This document shows, piece after piece, positions 10,101 through 19,605 of a DNA stretch of 58,475 nt. The first letter of the stretch is position 1; each line of letters begins with the position of its first letter. The stretch lies in assembly GCA_013286325.1 (NCBI GenBank), contig JABDFZ010000007.1, forward strand, positions 1 to 58,475, read 5' to 3'. The notes below the pieces were generated by a model, which was not told the origin of the DNA, made no database searches, and saw nothing but the letters and a program-made list of their open reading frames with translations. Both the position numbers and the translations under genes were made by a program. Origin of the DNA: Bacteroidota bacterium (GTDB taxonomy: Bacteria > Bacteroidota > Bacteroidia > Sphingobacteriales > Sphingobacteriaceae).

Positions 10101-10706
10101 TTTGATCCTAAAGTATCAGGGCCGGGAACTTTTACGGTTAATTACACGTTTACAGAACAAAACGGTTGTGATTATACTACCAGCGAACAGGTTGTTGTTG
10201 CTGCTGATCCAAAGGTTTCAATTGGTGAAGATATCCACATGCTGGAAGGGGGGGATGTTACCATTAAAGCCACAGCAAGCGGGGATAACCTCACTTATAA
10301 GTGGACACCATCGACTGGATTAAACCGCGATGATATATTAAATCCGGTAGTGAGCCCTACAGATAATACTACTTACACCATTACAGTAACCAACGCCGAA
10401 GGCTGTAGTGCAACTGCCCAGGTTAGTGTAAGCGTGTTGAAATATCCGGAAGTGCCTAATACATTTACCCCTAACGGGGACGGTATAAATGATACCTGGA
10501 ATATAAAATATCTTGATACTTATCCTGGGAATACAGTTGAGATATTTAACAGATACGGAAAAAAGGTATATTCGTGCATTGGTTATTCAATTCCTTGGGA
10601 TGGAAGGTATAATGGCACAGAGCTACCCCCTGGCACTTACTACTATATTATTGATCCTAAAAACGGCCGGAAAACTATTTCGGGAAGCGTAACAATCATC
10701 AGATAA
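7113..10706 (+). CDS. T9SS type B cargo: secreted IgGFc-like/PKD-repeat surface protein
   Basis: This 1197-residue protein begins at a TTG; an in-frame stop at 7086-7088 and no upstream ATG decide the start. A signal peptide (MRRLKILVSIIAIAS, cleavage near residue 26) precedes a region starting NSGTEFWTAYMDHNNG that resembles the IgGFc-binding N-terminal domain. Three or more PKD domains follow (WLWDFGDNTTS, WIWDYGDGT, YLWDFGDPNAN), then Ig-like segments. The last 84 residues form the gliding-motility/CHU_C sorting domain (TFTPNGDGINDTWN ... SGSVTIIR), the type B signal for type IX secretion. It is probably a large adhesin or cell-surface structural protein. The C-terminus is nearly the same as that of the next gene. 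Confidence 0.88.
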   Translation: MRRLKILVSIIAIASTILCCADKTYAQNTTNSGTEFWTAYMDHNNGASMDGRGLDGGSLMSLYVTSAVNTSGLVEIADNSFAAIPFTVKANEVTIVTIPPAAFLASSGIINKGIHITSLKPVAIYAHIYANSVSGATLLLPVSTLGKDYFSINYTQNSNAKPDDPAYSALLVIATEDNTTVNITPSVPTLNGGVPNVPFSLSLRKGDVYQMLATRDLTGTKITSVNSATGACTKIAVFSGSSRVLIGCTTNANNNSSDNLFQQVYPTASWGKNYITAPLISRNYDIFRIVLSNPNPATNPNVRLNGNPIPLSSFSNGFFEFSSQQPNVISADQPIQVVQYAVTEHNTLNCGSDISDVGDPEMIFLNPLEQTLYHVTLYSTGNFEILKSFINVVIKTAAVPTFMLDGKPYDDFVPVPGNPLYSYAQIPVTSGPADIQQATGNVNGTHTLSAGDGFNAIAYGFGEKESYGYAAGTNLQNLNENITFANPGDNTQTQVNGCLGTTYRLQLTLPYMAPSIIWDLKDGTIYKDANPVPVATIVKNGKTLFEYQYYKPVTYTTAGDASVIATVFNPIAGTCGDNDIIEFDFNIASTPVVDFSIDAPCLNEQTVFTDKTDVSGSFIKTWLWDFGDNTTSVLQNPTHIYANPGNYNVKLTVTNINGCTAEATKVIDISHKPVAVFTTSAPDCAGQNITLIDHSTAVDGKIIQWIWDYGDGTIETFTNGNPAKHMYANTGKYTVMLTVSTDKGCSAAVSQDITVSPIPVVDFTLPDVCVTDSYAQFTDKSTIADNTEADFTYLWDFGDPNANAARPNTSALKNPTHKYSQVGNYMVTLTVTSKYGCVFSKTQPFTVNGSIPVAAFAVESRANLCSMDDVVFDDQSTVDFGSITKIVWYYDYNNNPQDMIVIDKADIPADRKFHHNYGSFNSPLTKSYSVRMDVYSGQTCINTTQQNITIKANPLINLSQIGPICQSAQAVQIIENKNGFTGTGVFSGTGVTSTGLFDPKVSGPGTFTVNYTFTEQNGCDYTTSEQVVVAADPKVSIGEDIHMLEGGDVTIKATASGDNLTYKWTPSTGLNRDDILNPVVSPTDNTTYTITVTNAEGCSATAQVSVSVLKYPEVPNTFTPNGDGINDTWNIKYLDTYPGNTVEIFNRYGKKVYSCIGYSIPWDGRYNGTELPPGTYYYIIDPKNGRKTISGSVTIIR

Positions 10707-10801
10707 AATGCTGGAATGATTTACGTCTATCAATTGTACCAGTAAATAAAATAATAAAAACTTGAATCTTTTTCCATCAGTTTGAAAGCGGGTCTGTGCA
10801 A

Positions 10802-13800
10802 ATGAAAAAACTTTTACTTTTAATAAGTAATCTAATCTTTTTTTTCACCCTGGTTTCTATTGCCTTTGCCCAGGGCAACCAAACAGTTACCAACGGACAA
10901 CCTGTAAATGCTGTTAGCTTTACAGGTGCGGGATGCATATTTGACTGGACCAATGATAAACCAGGCATTGGATTACCTGCAAACGGTATAGGCGATATTG
11001 CTTCATTTACTGCCGTAAATAATGGCGGCAGCCCTGTTATAGCCAACATTACGGCTACACCACATTCTGCAGGGTATGCTTATATAGCAAACTGGGGCGA
11101 TGGTATAAGCCCGGGTACAGTATCGGTTATTAATACTTTAACCAACACACTTGTAACCACAATTACTGTAGGTAGATCCCCTTATGGAGTAACTTTAAGT
11201 CCCGATGAAAGCAAGGTATATGTAACTAATCAGGCTTCAAACACGGTATCCGTAATCAGTACGGCTACCAATACGGTTGTGGCCACAATAGGGGTAGGTA
11301 CAAACCCCTATAATGTGATTGTAAGCCATGACGGAACCAGGGTTTATGTTGCAAACAGTGGTTCGAACAACGTATCAGTTATAAATGTAACAAACAACAC
11401 AGTACTGACAACTTTTTCTGCTGGTTCGCAGCCCCTTGGCGTATTATTAAGCCCCGATGACAGTAAATTATATGTTACTAACGGCATTTCGCAAAGAGTA
11501 TATGTAATTAACACATCAAACAATGCTTTAATAACTACAATAAGTTCAGTCCAAACTCCCGACAATCTTGCGATAAGCCCTGATGGCAGTAGGTTGTATG
11601 TGACAAACTTAAACGGAAGCTCAATATCTGTGATCAATACCTTAACAAATGCGGTTATAAGTACAATCCCGGTAGGTATTTCTCCTGAAGGCATAATAAT
11701 AAGCCAAGATGGCAGTAAGATATATGTAGTTTTCAGGCTTTTGGATAAAGTATTGGTAATTAATACCGCAACAAATGCAACCATAGCAACTATTCCAACA
11801 GGATCAGTGCCTGGAGGTATAGCAATGAGCCCACATGACGACCTTATATACGTGACAAATACAAATGCTAACACGGTATCAGTAATTAATACTGCAACAA
11901 ATACTGTAATAGCGACCTTTCCTGTTGGAACTAAACCATATTCATACGGCAAATTTGTTACATCGGGAACAGGCTGCAACAGCACACCTGTTAACTTTAC
12001 TATCCAGATTAACCCTACAGCAGCGACACCAACTATTACTGTAGGAACCGCAACAGGTGATATCTTTGCATGTGCAGGTTCGGCATCAGCCACTCCTGAT
12101 ATTCAGCAGTTTAAAGTTTCAGGTAGCGGATTAACCGCAAATATTACCGCAACTGCACCGACTGGTTTTGAGGTTTCCCTCTCTGCAGGAAGTGGCTATA
12201 GCAGCAGTGTGACGCTGGCTCAATCTGGAGGCATTGTTAGCAATATCTCTATTTATGTACGTTCGGCAGCGTCAGCTTCAGGGAATATTTCTGGGAATGT
12301 AACTTTGGTTTCACCCGGTGCAACAATTCAGAATGTGCCAGTAAAAGGCGCTATAAATCCATTGCCAACAGTGAATGCAGTAGCCAATCAAATCCGCCTA
12401 AACGGACAACCTACAGCAGCCATTAATTTTACAGGAACAACTAATATTTTTAAATGGGTAAATGATACGCCAACTATCGGTTTGGCAGCAAACGGTACGG
12501 GTAATATTGCTTCTTTTACAGCAACAAATACCGGCAGCACACCTGTTACTGCAACTATTAAAGTAACCCCCTTACCTAAAGGATATGCTTATGTAACAAA
12601 TAATACTTCGGGCAGGGTTTCTGTTATTAACCTTGCAACCAATGCAATTATAGCTACTATCCCTGCAGGGACGAACCCTTTTGGCGTAACTGTAAGTAAA
12701 GATGGGAGCAGGATATATGTAGCCAGCCAGAACCCCAATAAGGTAATTGTTATTAATGCCACAACTAATACGGTAATAACCAGCATCCCGATAGCGGCAG
12801 GTGTTATCAGCGGCGTTGCTGTTAGTCCGGATGGGAGCAGAGTATACGTAACTAATCAAAGTTCTAATAATGTATCGGTTATTAATACTACTACAAATTC
12901 CGTTATAACAACCATTCCTGTTGATGCAAAACCAATTGGTATAACGGTTAGCCCTGATGGGAGCAAGATTTATGTTGCAAATTATGACGCTGGCTCCATT
13001 TCTGTTATTGATGCAATAACCAACACTGTTGCTATTACTATCCCGGTAGATACCGGCCCATTTGGTATAGTCATAAGCCCCGACGGCAGCAAGATTTATG
13101 TGGCAAATGAACTTAATGACGAGATAACTATAATTAACACTGCCAGCGATATTATTATATCAACTGTAAGTGTTGGAGCAGGGCCTTATGGTATAGCAAT
13201 AAGCCCAGACGGCAAGTGGGTTTATACAACCAATTTTATATCGAACAGCGTATCTGTTATAAATACTTCAACTGAAGCAGTGGTATCAACTATCCCGGTA
13301 GGTACAAATCCGTTCGGTATATCAGTAAGTGCTGATGGTGACCTGGTTTATACATCAAATACAGCATCGGGTAATATATCTGTAATTAACACAGCAACAA
13401 ATACTGTAACAAATACTATAACGGTAGGTAACGGGCAGATTTCATTCGGTAATTTTATTACACCTGCAACCGGCTGCAGCGGAGCTCCGGTTTCATTTAC
13501 CATAAAGGTTAATCCAACGGCAGTTGCGGCAATAACAGCCAGTGCAGTAACCGGTAGTATTTCGGCATGTGCAGGAGCTGCCTCATCAAGTACTCAGCAG
13601 TTCACAGTTTCGGGTAGTGGGCTATCTGCAAATATTGTTGCAACTGCACAAACCAATTTTGAGGTATCTCTTTCTGCTGGAAGCGGCTATGGTAACAGTG
13701 TGACAATTCCCCAATCTGGAGGTATTGTAAGTAGCGTTGTGGTTTATGTCAGATCGGCAGCCTCTGCCCCAACAGGTAATATAACAGGGATTGTAACATT

Positions 13801-16800
13801 AACCTCAATAGGGGTATCAAATCAAAGTGTTATTGTAAAAGGCATAGTAAATGCCCCACCAACTGTAAATGCAATAGCTAATCAAACTAAAACAAAAGGG
13901 CAACCGACCGATCCGGTTAGTTTTACAGGTACTGGCAACACTTTTACCTGGATCAATGATATGCCTGGTATCGGGTTAGCTGCAAGTGGAAATGGGGATA
14001 TTGCTTCGTTCACAGCTGTAAATAATGGCACTACTCCTGTAAAAGCTACTATTACAGTAACTCCAGTATCATCGCTGTTCGCTTATGTAGCCTGTGAAAG
14101 TAATAATACGTTAACCATAATTAATACCACACTTAACCAGAATATAGCTGAAATTGCTGTAGGAAATGACCCATTGGCAGTAGCTGTAAGCCCCGATGGT
14201 AAATGGGTATATGTAACCAATGGCGGCTCAAACTCTGTATCAGTAATTAATACAGCAACCAAAACAGAGGCATATAGAATACCTGTAGGAAGCAGTCCAT
14301 TTGGTACAGCCATAAGTCCTGACGGGAATAAACTGTATGTGGTAAATCAAAATGATGGTACGGTTTCGGTTGTTAACACCCAGACAAAGCTGTCAATAAC
14401 TATTCCGGTCGGTTCCGGGCCTTATAATGTAGCGCTCAGCCCTGATGGCAGCCGGGCATATGTAACAAACCATAACGATGGTACTGTATCAGTAATTAAT
14501 ACTTTAACCAATACCGTATCGATTATTTTGGTTGGAGGAAACCCCGATGGTATAGCTGTAAGCCCCGATGGCAGCAGGGTTTATGTTACCATCAGAGGTA
14601 CTAATACAGTTTCGGTCATCAATACAGCAAACAATCAGGTTATCAAGACCATTATAGTAGGCTTACAACCTAACGGAATATGTTTTAGCCCTGATGGTAG
14701 CAAAGTGTATGTAGCCAATGTGGATGATAACACCATTTCGGTGATTAGTGCAACAAATTACCAGGTTTCTACAATTTCAGGTGGCACGTTAGCACTTCCT
14801 TATAACGTAGTTGTAAGCCCTGATGGCAACAGTTTATACGTGCCAAATGTTGGCAATAATATGATTTCGGTAATTAATACAGCAACTAATACCGAATCGA
14901 CTTCGATCCAGGCGAACGGCCCGTATGCAATTGGTAATTTTATTACCGGCGGAACCGGCTGTACCGGCACTCCAACTACCTTTACCATTACAGTTAACCC
15001 AACGGCATTGCCACCGACTATTACAGCTGGTGCAGCAACAGGCAATATTTTAGCGTGTGCGGGTACAGCTTCATCAAGTCCCAATATTCAACAGTTTACA
15101 GTTTCGGGTAATAGGTTATCTGCAAATATTATTGCAACTGTATCAACGGGTTTTGAAGTATCTCTTTCTGCGGGAAGTGGTTATGGTAGTAGTGTTACTG
15201 TCACCCAAACAGGCGGGGTTGTAACTAATGCAATTGTATATGTAAGAGCATCTTCATCTGCTGCAGTAGGCAGTATATCAGGGAGTATAACATTGACTTC
15301 AGCCGGGGCAACAAGCCAGAGCGTGGCGGTAAGCGGTGTAATAAATGCATTGCCAACTGTAAATACTGTAGCTGATCAAACCAAAACAAACGGACAGCCA
15401 ACCGATGTTGTTAGTTTTACCGGCACAGGAAATACATTTACCTGGACAAATGATAATCCTTCGATAGGTTTAGCAGCAAGCGGAACAGGTGATATTGCTT
15501 CCTTCACCGCGGTGAATACCGGCACAATACCTGTAAAAGCCACCATTACGGCTACAAGCCATTCGGTAGGATATGCTTATATTCCGAATTTTGGCGATGG
15601 TATAAGCCCTGGTACTGTAACAGTAATTAACACTCAAACCAATACGCCTGTAACTACAATTGCTGAAGGAGGTTTGGGTCCTTATGGGGTAACCATAAGC
15701 CCCGACGAAAGCAAGGTTTATATAACCAATCAGGTTTCATATACTGTATCGGTAATCAGCACTGTTACCAATACTGTTGTAGCTACAATAGGAGTAGGTG
15801 CAAATCCAATTGCAACAGCCGCAAGCCATGACGGAACACGGCTGTATGTTACAAATAGTGGATCGAAAAGTATATCGGTTATCAATGCAACAAGCAATAC
15901 GCCAATAACAACTTTTCCGCTTGGATCGTCGCCCCGCGATTTATTAATAAGCCCGGATGATAGCAAGATATATGTCGCAGATGATGTCTTGAGCAAAATA
16001 TTTGTAATCAACACATCAAATAACACTGTAATAACCACAATAAATACTGGCCAAAAACCAAATAACTTCGCAATTAGCCCAGATGGCAGCAGATTGTATG
16101 TAACAAACCTATATTCAAGCACTATATCTGTAATCAATACCGCAACAAACAACGTTATAAATACAATCCCGCTAACCAGTTCTGCTCAAGGCATAACGAT
16201 AAGCCCTGATGGTAGCAGGATATATGCAGGCGACAGTTTTTCGAATAATGTATTTGTAATTAATACAGCTACAAATGCAATAATATCCACTATTTTGGTA
16301 GGGTCAGCGCCAGGAGGCATATCAATTAGCCCTTACGGCGACAAAGTGTATGTAACAGACATAAATACTAATGAGGTATCTGTAATTAATACAGCAACAA
16401 ATACTGTAACAGGAACCTTTCCTGTTGGGCACACACCCTATTCATTTGGGAATTTTGTTACATCAGGCGCGGGTTGTAGTAGTACTCCTGTCAACTTTAC
16501 CATTACTGTTAATCCAACTGTACTGCCACCAACTATAACTTCGGGTGCTGTAACAGGTAATATTTCAGCTTGTGTGGGCTCGGCTTCATCAAGCCCCGAT
16601 ATTCAACAATTTACAGTTTCTGGAAGTGGCTTATCTGCAAATATTATAGCAACAGCACCTACTGGTTTTGAAGTTTCTCTTTCTGCGATTAGCGGTTATA
16701 GTAATAACGTCACTATTACCCAAACGAGCGGCGTTGTAACTAATACTATTGTATATGTAAGAGCATCGGCTTCTGCTCCGGTGGGCAATATATCAGGAAA

Positions 16801-18238
16801 TATAACCTTGACTTCAATGGGGTCGACAAGCCAGAGTGCGGTAGTAAGCGGTGTGGTAAATGCGTTACCTACTGTAAATGCAGTAACTGATCAAACCAAA
16901 ACAAACGGGCAGCCTACCGATGCTGTTAGTTTTACAGGCACAGGCAGTGCCTTTAACTGGATCAATGATACGCCCGGAATTGGGTTAGCAACAAACGGTA
17001 CGGGTGATATTGCTTCATTTACAGCGGTAAATACGGGTACTACATTTGTAAAAGCTACAATTACGATAACTCCCGAAGGTGCCAACTGTCCGGGTGTGCC
17101 AACTACTTTTACAATTACGGTAAAACCATCGGCACTCTCCGGCATCACAGCTACGGGTACTTTAGCATCCGTTAATACAACTTATGGTACAGCATCCGCT
17201 TCAACCAGCTTCACGTTATCTGGCGCTAATATGACTGCAGGAATTTTAGTTACACCACCTCCGGGGTTTGAAGTAAGTACCGATAATGTCAATTTTAGTC
17301 CTTCTGTTACTGTAGGCGCTGCAGGAACTATTGCATCCACAACTATATATGTAAGATTAACTTCAACCGCGGCAGTTAAGAGTTATTCGGGTAATATTGT
17401 ATTGAGCGGCACAGGTGCCGGACCTGTAAATGTAGCTACTGCCAATAGTATAGTTAGCCCTGCCCAGTTGGTTATTATGGCCAACGACGCACATAAAACT
17501 TATGGACAAGCGCTTAACGATAATACAGGTTCAATCGCTTTTACTGTTACTGGTTTAAAGAACTCGGAAACAGTTGGAAGTGTTACTTTAGCTTATGGTT
17601 CGGGAGCATCAGCAGCTTCGGCTGCAGGTACTTATTTAAATTCGATAAGTGCATCTGCACCAACTGGGGGCACTTTTAGTGCAAGTAATTATACCATTAC
17701 CTATAATAAAGGGAATACTATTGTAGATAAAGCGTTGCTCACAGTAATCGCAGATAATAAAACAAAAACTTATGGAGCTGAGAACCCTGTTTTAACAGCA
17801 ACCTATCAAGGTTTTGTAAATAATGACGACCAAACCCAGTTAACAGTTGAACCATTATTAACTACCGCTGCAACGGCAACATCACCAGTAGGGCAGTATC
17901 CTATTATAGTTAGCGGCGGGTTATCATTTAATTATACTTTTATCCCGGTGAATGGTATCCTTACTATTGAATCATCAATTGTAATACCTAATGCCTTTAC
18001 CCCTAATGGAGATGGAATAAATGATACCTGGAATATTAAAAACCTTGATACTTATGCCAATTGCACTGTTAATATTTTTACAAGGTACGGGCAAAAAGTG
18101 TATTCATCTATCGGGTATGGGGTTTCGTGGGATGGGAAATATAATGGAGCTGATTTGCCTGTAAGTACATATTATTATATTATCGACCTTAAAAACGGCC
18201 TTAAAGTTATTTCAGGGAGTGTAACTATAATAAGATAG
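10802..18238 (+). CDS. Giant T9SS type B cargo with four YVTN beta-propellers and YDG/MBG domains
   Basis: This protein of 2478 residues starts at the ATG at 10802; a GTG two codons upstream is possible but less likely. The signal peptide is MKKLLLLISNLIFFFTLVSI to about residue 24. Four copies of a three-part unit follow: a PKD-like header (NGQPxxxVSFTG ... GIGLxxNGxGDIASFTA), a seven-bladed YVTN propeller (blades of about 42 residues with YVTN...SVINTxTN...SPDGS) and an Ig-like domain (FEVSLSAGSGY...VYVR). A fifth header leads to another Ig-like domain, a YDG domain (KTYGQALNDN), an MBG domain (KTKTYGAENPVLTATYQGF) and a CHU_C sorting domain (NAFTPNGDGINDTWN). It is expected at the cell surface or in the medium via type IX secretion, with binding or adhesive roles likely. 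No enzyme motif was seen. Confidence 0.9.
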   Translation: MKKLLLLISNLIFFFTLVSIAFAQGNQTVTNGQPVNAVSFTGAGCIFDWTNDKPGIGLPANGIGDIASFTAVNNGGSPVIANITATPHSAGYAYIANWGDGISPGTVSVINTLTNTLVTTITVGRSPYGVTLSPDESKVYVTNQASNTVSVISTATNTVVATIGVGTNPYNVIVSHDGTRVYVANSGSNNVSVINVTNNTVLTTFSAGSQPLGVLLSPDDSKLYVTNGISQRVYVINTSNNALITTISSVQTPDNLAISPDGSRLYVTNLNGSSISVINTLTNAVISTIPVGISPEGIIISQDGSKIYVVFRLLDKVLVINTATNATIATIPTGSVPGGIAMSPHDDLIYVTNTNANTVSVINTATNTVIATFPVGTKPYSYGKFVTSGTGCNSTPVNFTIQINPTAATPTITVGTATGDIFACAGSASATPDIQQFKVSGSGLTANITATAPTGFEVSLSAGSGYSSSVTLAQSGGIVSNISIYVRSAASASGNISGNVTLVSPGATIQNVPVKGAINPLPTVNAVANQIRLNGQPTAAINFTGTTNIFKWVNDTPTIGLAANGTGNIASFTATNTGSTPVTATIKVTPLPKGYAYVTNNTSGRVSVINLATNAIIATIPAGTNPFGVTVSKDGSRIYVASQNPNKVIVINATTNTVITSIPIAAGVISGVAVSPDGSRVYVTNQSSNNVSVINTTTNSVITTIPVDAKPIGITVSPDGSKIYVANYDAGSISVIDAITNTVAITIPVDTGPFGIVISPDGSKIYVANELNDEITIINTASDIIISTVSVGAGPYGIAISPDGKWVYTTNFISNSVSVINTSTEAVVSTIPVGTNPFGISVSADGDLVYTSNTASGNISVINTATNTVTNTITVGNGQISFGNFITPATGCSGAPVSFTIKVNPTAVAAITASAVTGSISACAGAASSSTQQFTVSGSGLSANIVATAQTNFEVSLSAGSGYGNSVTIPQSGGIVSSVVVYVRSAASAPTGNITGIVTLTSIGVSNQSVIVKGIVNAPPTVNAIANQTKTKGQPTDPVSFTGTGNTFTWINDMPGIGLAASGNGDIASFTAVNNGTTPVKATITVTPVSSLFAYVACESNNTLTIINTTLNQNIAEIAVGNDPLAVAVSPDGKWVYVTNGGSNSVSVINTATKTEAYRIPVGSSPFGTAISPDGNKLYVVNQNDGTVSVVNTQTKLSITIPVGSGPYNVALSPDGSRAYVTNHNDGTVSVINTLTNTVSIILVGGNPDGIAVSPDGSRVYVTIRGTNTVSVINTANNQVIKTIIVGLQPNGICFSPDGSKVYVANVDDNTISVISATNYQVSTISGGTLALPYNVVVSPDGNSLYVPNVGNNMISVINTATNTESTSIQANGPYAIGNFITGGTGCTGTPTTFTITVNPTALPPTITAGAATGNILACAGTASSSPNIQQFTVSGNRLSANIIATVSTGFEVSLSAGSGYGSSVTVTQTGGVVTNAIVYVRASSSAAVGSISGSITLTSAGATSQSVAVSGVINALPTVNTVADQTKTNGQPTDVVSFTGTGNTFTWTNDNPSIGLAASGTGDIASFTAVNTGTIPVKATITATSHSVGYAYIPNFGDGISPGTVTVINTQTNTPVTTIAEGGLGPYGVTISPDESKVYITNQVSYTVSVISTVTNTVVATIGVGANPIATAASHDGTRLYVTNSGSKSISVINATSNTPITTFPLGSSPRDLLISPDDSKIYVADDVLSKIFVINTSNNTVITTINTGQKPNNFAISPDGSRLYVTNLYSSTISVINTATNNVINTIPLTSSAQGITISPDGSRIYAGDSFSNNVFVINTATNAIISTILVGSAPGGISISPYGDKVYVTDINTNEVSVINTATNTVTGTFPVGHTPYSFGNFVTSGAGCSSTPVNFTITVNPTVLPPTITSGAVTGNISACVGSASSSPDIQQFTVSGSGLSANIIATAPTGFEVSLSAISGYSNNVTITQTSGVVTNTIVYVRASASAPVGNISGNITLTSMGSTSQSAVVSGVVNALPTVNAVTDQTKTNGQPTDAVSFTGTGSAFNWINDTPGIGLATNGTGDIASFTAVNTGTTFVKATITITPEGANCPGVPTTFTITVKPSALSGITATGTLASVNTTYGTASASTSFTLSGANMTAGILVTPPPGFEVSTDNVNFSPSVTVGAAGTIASTTIYVRLTSTAAVKSYSGNIVLSGTGAGPVNVATANSIVSPAQLVIMANDAHKTYGQALNDNTGSIAFTVTGLKNSETVGSVTLAYGSGASAASAAGTYLNSISASAPTGGTFSASNYTITYNKGNTIVDKALLTVIADNKTKTYGAENPVLTATYQGFVNNDDQTQLTVEPLLTTAATATSPVGQYPIIVSGGLSFNYTFIPVNGILTIESSIVIPNAFTPNGDGINDTWNIKNLDTYANCTVNIFTRYGQKVYSSIGYGVSWDGKYNGADLPVSTYYYIIDLKNGLKVISGSVTIIR
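10877..16889 (+). repeat. In-frame tandem ~1.5 kb repeat units inside the giant propeller gene
   Basis: The NQT/DQT header codon recurs at 10877, 12386, 13880, 15374 and 16889, giving units of 1509, 1494, 1494 and 1515 bases (503, 498, 498 and 505 codons). Each unit holds a PKD-like header, seven YVTN blades and an Ig-like domain. Units 1 and 4 share a GDGISPGTV insertion and SHDGTR and SPDDSK blade variants that units 2 and 3 lack. Confidence 0.9.
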
Positions 18239-18393
18239 AAATAAATGAGTTTTATATTTTTTGCTGAATTTGTTTAATATGGGGGTAACATTATTGCTGT
18301 TAATTTGAATGACGTAAATTAATTCTTAATTAAATAAGTAATTGATGTGTACAACAGACAGGGAGAAAAACTATATTCGTGAATTGATTTACG

Positions 18394-18401
18394 TAGTTTT
18401 G
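18394..18401 (+). promoter_or_regulatory. Possible -7 promoter box upstream of the PorP/SprF gene
   Basis: TAGTTTTG fits TAnnTTTG and lies in the 274-base gap before the PorP/SprF gene, about 110 bases from its ATG. No convincing TTTG was found at the -33 distance, so this is weak. It would allow expression independent of the upstream giant gene. Confidence 0.3.
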
Positions 18402-18512
18402 TAATAGGCATGACATTATTGAGCCCGTTTTATTTTAACTATGTATTAACAACTTTACCCTAAAGCAGATCGTAAAAATTGTATCGGACAGTGTAATTGT
18501 CGTTATATAATA

Positions 18513-19529
18513 ATGAAAAGAATTTTATACTTATTGCTGATTCTTGTTTCGTGTTCGCAATTGACACTGGCCCAGCAAAAGCCACAGTATACACAGTATG
18601 TTTTTAATAATTACCTGTTAAACCCAGCTGTAGCAGGTATTGAAAACTATACTGATGTTAAAGCAGGCTACCGCAGCCAATGGACCGGCTTACAGGGGGC
18701 ACCGGTTACCAGTTATTTAACTGTAAATGCCCCGTTAGGGCAGAATTTTTTACAGGGCGATGCTACGGCCTTTCCTGCCAACGGGGGCGAAAACCCTTCT
18801 AGCAGACTTTATACACAAAACTATATGGCTGCCGAACCGCATCATGGTATCGGGATGATGATTGTTTCTGATAAGGCAGGCCCTATCACACAAACCACTA
18901 TTGATGCAACTTATGCTTACCATATTGGTTTAACCGACCGGATAAATCTAGCCGCCGGGGTATCGGCCGGGGTAAACCATATTAGCTTAAATACTTCGGA
19001 GATCACGCTTGAAAATCCACTTGATCCTGCTATAAGCGACGGCAATAACAGCCAATGGAAGCCTGATTTGAGTGTTGGCGTATGGATGTATTCGTCAAAT
19101 TATTATTTGGGGGCTTCTGTACAGCAGCTATTGCCTCAAAACTTATACTTCAGTACTAATAATGCCTATAATCAAAGTAAAACAGTTCCTCAATATTTTT
19201 TTACAGGCGGCATTAAGCTTTTTTTAACAGAAGATATAACGCTTTTGCCATCGGTTTTGGTTAAAGTGATCCAACCGACTCCTTTAACTTACGATCTGAA
19301 CGCCAAGTTTTCCTTCCAGGATAAATTCTGGTTTGGAGGTTCTTATCGTCACGGAGATTCATTTGGCGTACTGGCCGGGGTGAATATCAGTTCGTTTATA
19401 AATATAGGCTACTCTTATGATATTACAACCTCGGCGCTAAATACCGTAAGTAATGGCACTCACGAAATTGTAATCGGTCTATTGCTAAATAACCGGTATA
19501 AGGTTACTTGTCCGCAGCATATGTTTTGA
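18513..19529 (+). CDS. PorP/SprF family type IX secretion outer-membrane protein
   Basis: This 338-residue protein has a signal peptide (MKRILYLLLILVSCSQLTLA) and the family opening QYTQYVFNNYLLNPAVAGI, followed by a beta-barrel-like sequence with alternating aromatic residues. PorP/SprF proteins are outer-membrane proteins of the T9SS that bind PorE/GldK-side components. Paralogues are often encoded next to type B cargo proteins and are thought to help secrete or anchor them. Its place directly after two type B cargo genes fits that pattern, so it is probably their dedicated partner (inference). Length is typical for the family. Confidence 0.9.
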   Translation: MKRILYLLLILVSCSQLTLAQQKPQYTQYVFNNYLLNPAVAGIENYTDVKAGYRSQWTGLQGAPVTSYLTVNAPLGQNFLQGDATAFPANGGENPSSRLYTQNYMAAEPHHGIGMMIVSDKAGPITQTTIDATYAYHIGLTDRINLAAGVSAGVNHISLNTSEITLENPLDPAISDGNNSQWKPDLSVGVWMYSSNYYLGASVQQLLPQNLYFSTNNAYNQSKTVPQYFFTGGIKLFLTEDITLLPSVLVKVIQPTPLTYDLNAKFSFQDKFWFGGSYRHGDSFGVLAGVNISSFINIGYSYDITTSALNTVSNGTHEIVIGLLLNNRYKVTCPQHMF

Positions 19530-19600
19530 GTTTGCAGTTGACAGTTTTCAGATAACTGGTGTTTAAAAAACTGCAAACTGCCCAGTGCCAACTGCAGACT
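19530..19600. repeat. Quasi-palindromic intergenic repeat ('gcagttgacagtt' family) between convergent genes
   Basis: GTTTGCAGTTGACAGTTTTC after the PorP stop is mirrored by ACTGCAAACTGCCCAGTGCC and AACTGCAGAC before the rpoN stop. It belongs to the same family as 6052-6155. It lies between convergent genes and may serve both as a 3'-end hairpin. Confidence 0.55.
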
Positions 19601-19605
19601 ACTTT

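Noticed and set aside
10796..10801. GTG start two codons before the ATG of the giant gene
   Set aside because: The ATG gives a normal signal peptide and no feature favours the GTG.
11344..16152. Long antisense ORFs opposite the propeller repeats (up to 249 codons)
   Set aside because: They recur in step with the repeat units and mirror the periodic sense codons; no start signals or homology. They are shadows of the sense gene.
10877..16889. A repeat array that might be taken for CRISPR or a minisatellite
   Set aside because: Periods near 126 bases and 1.5 kb are multiples of three, stay in frame and encode propeller blades and domains.
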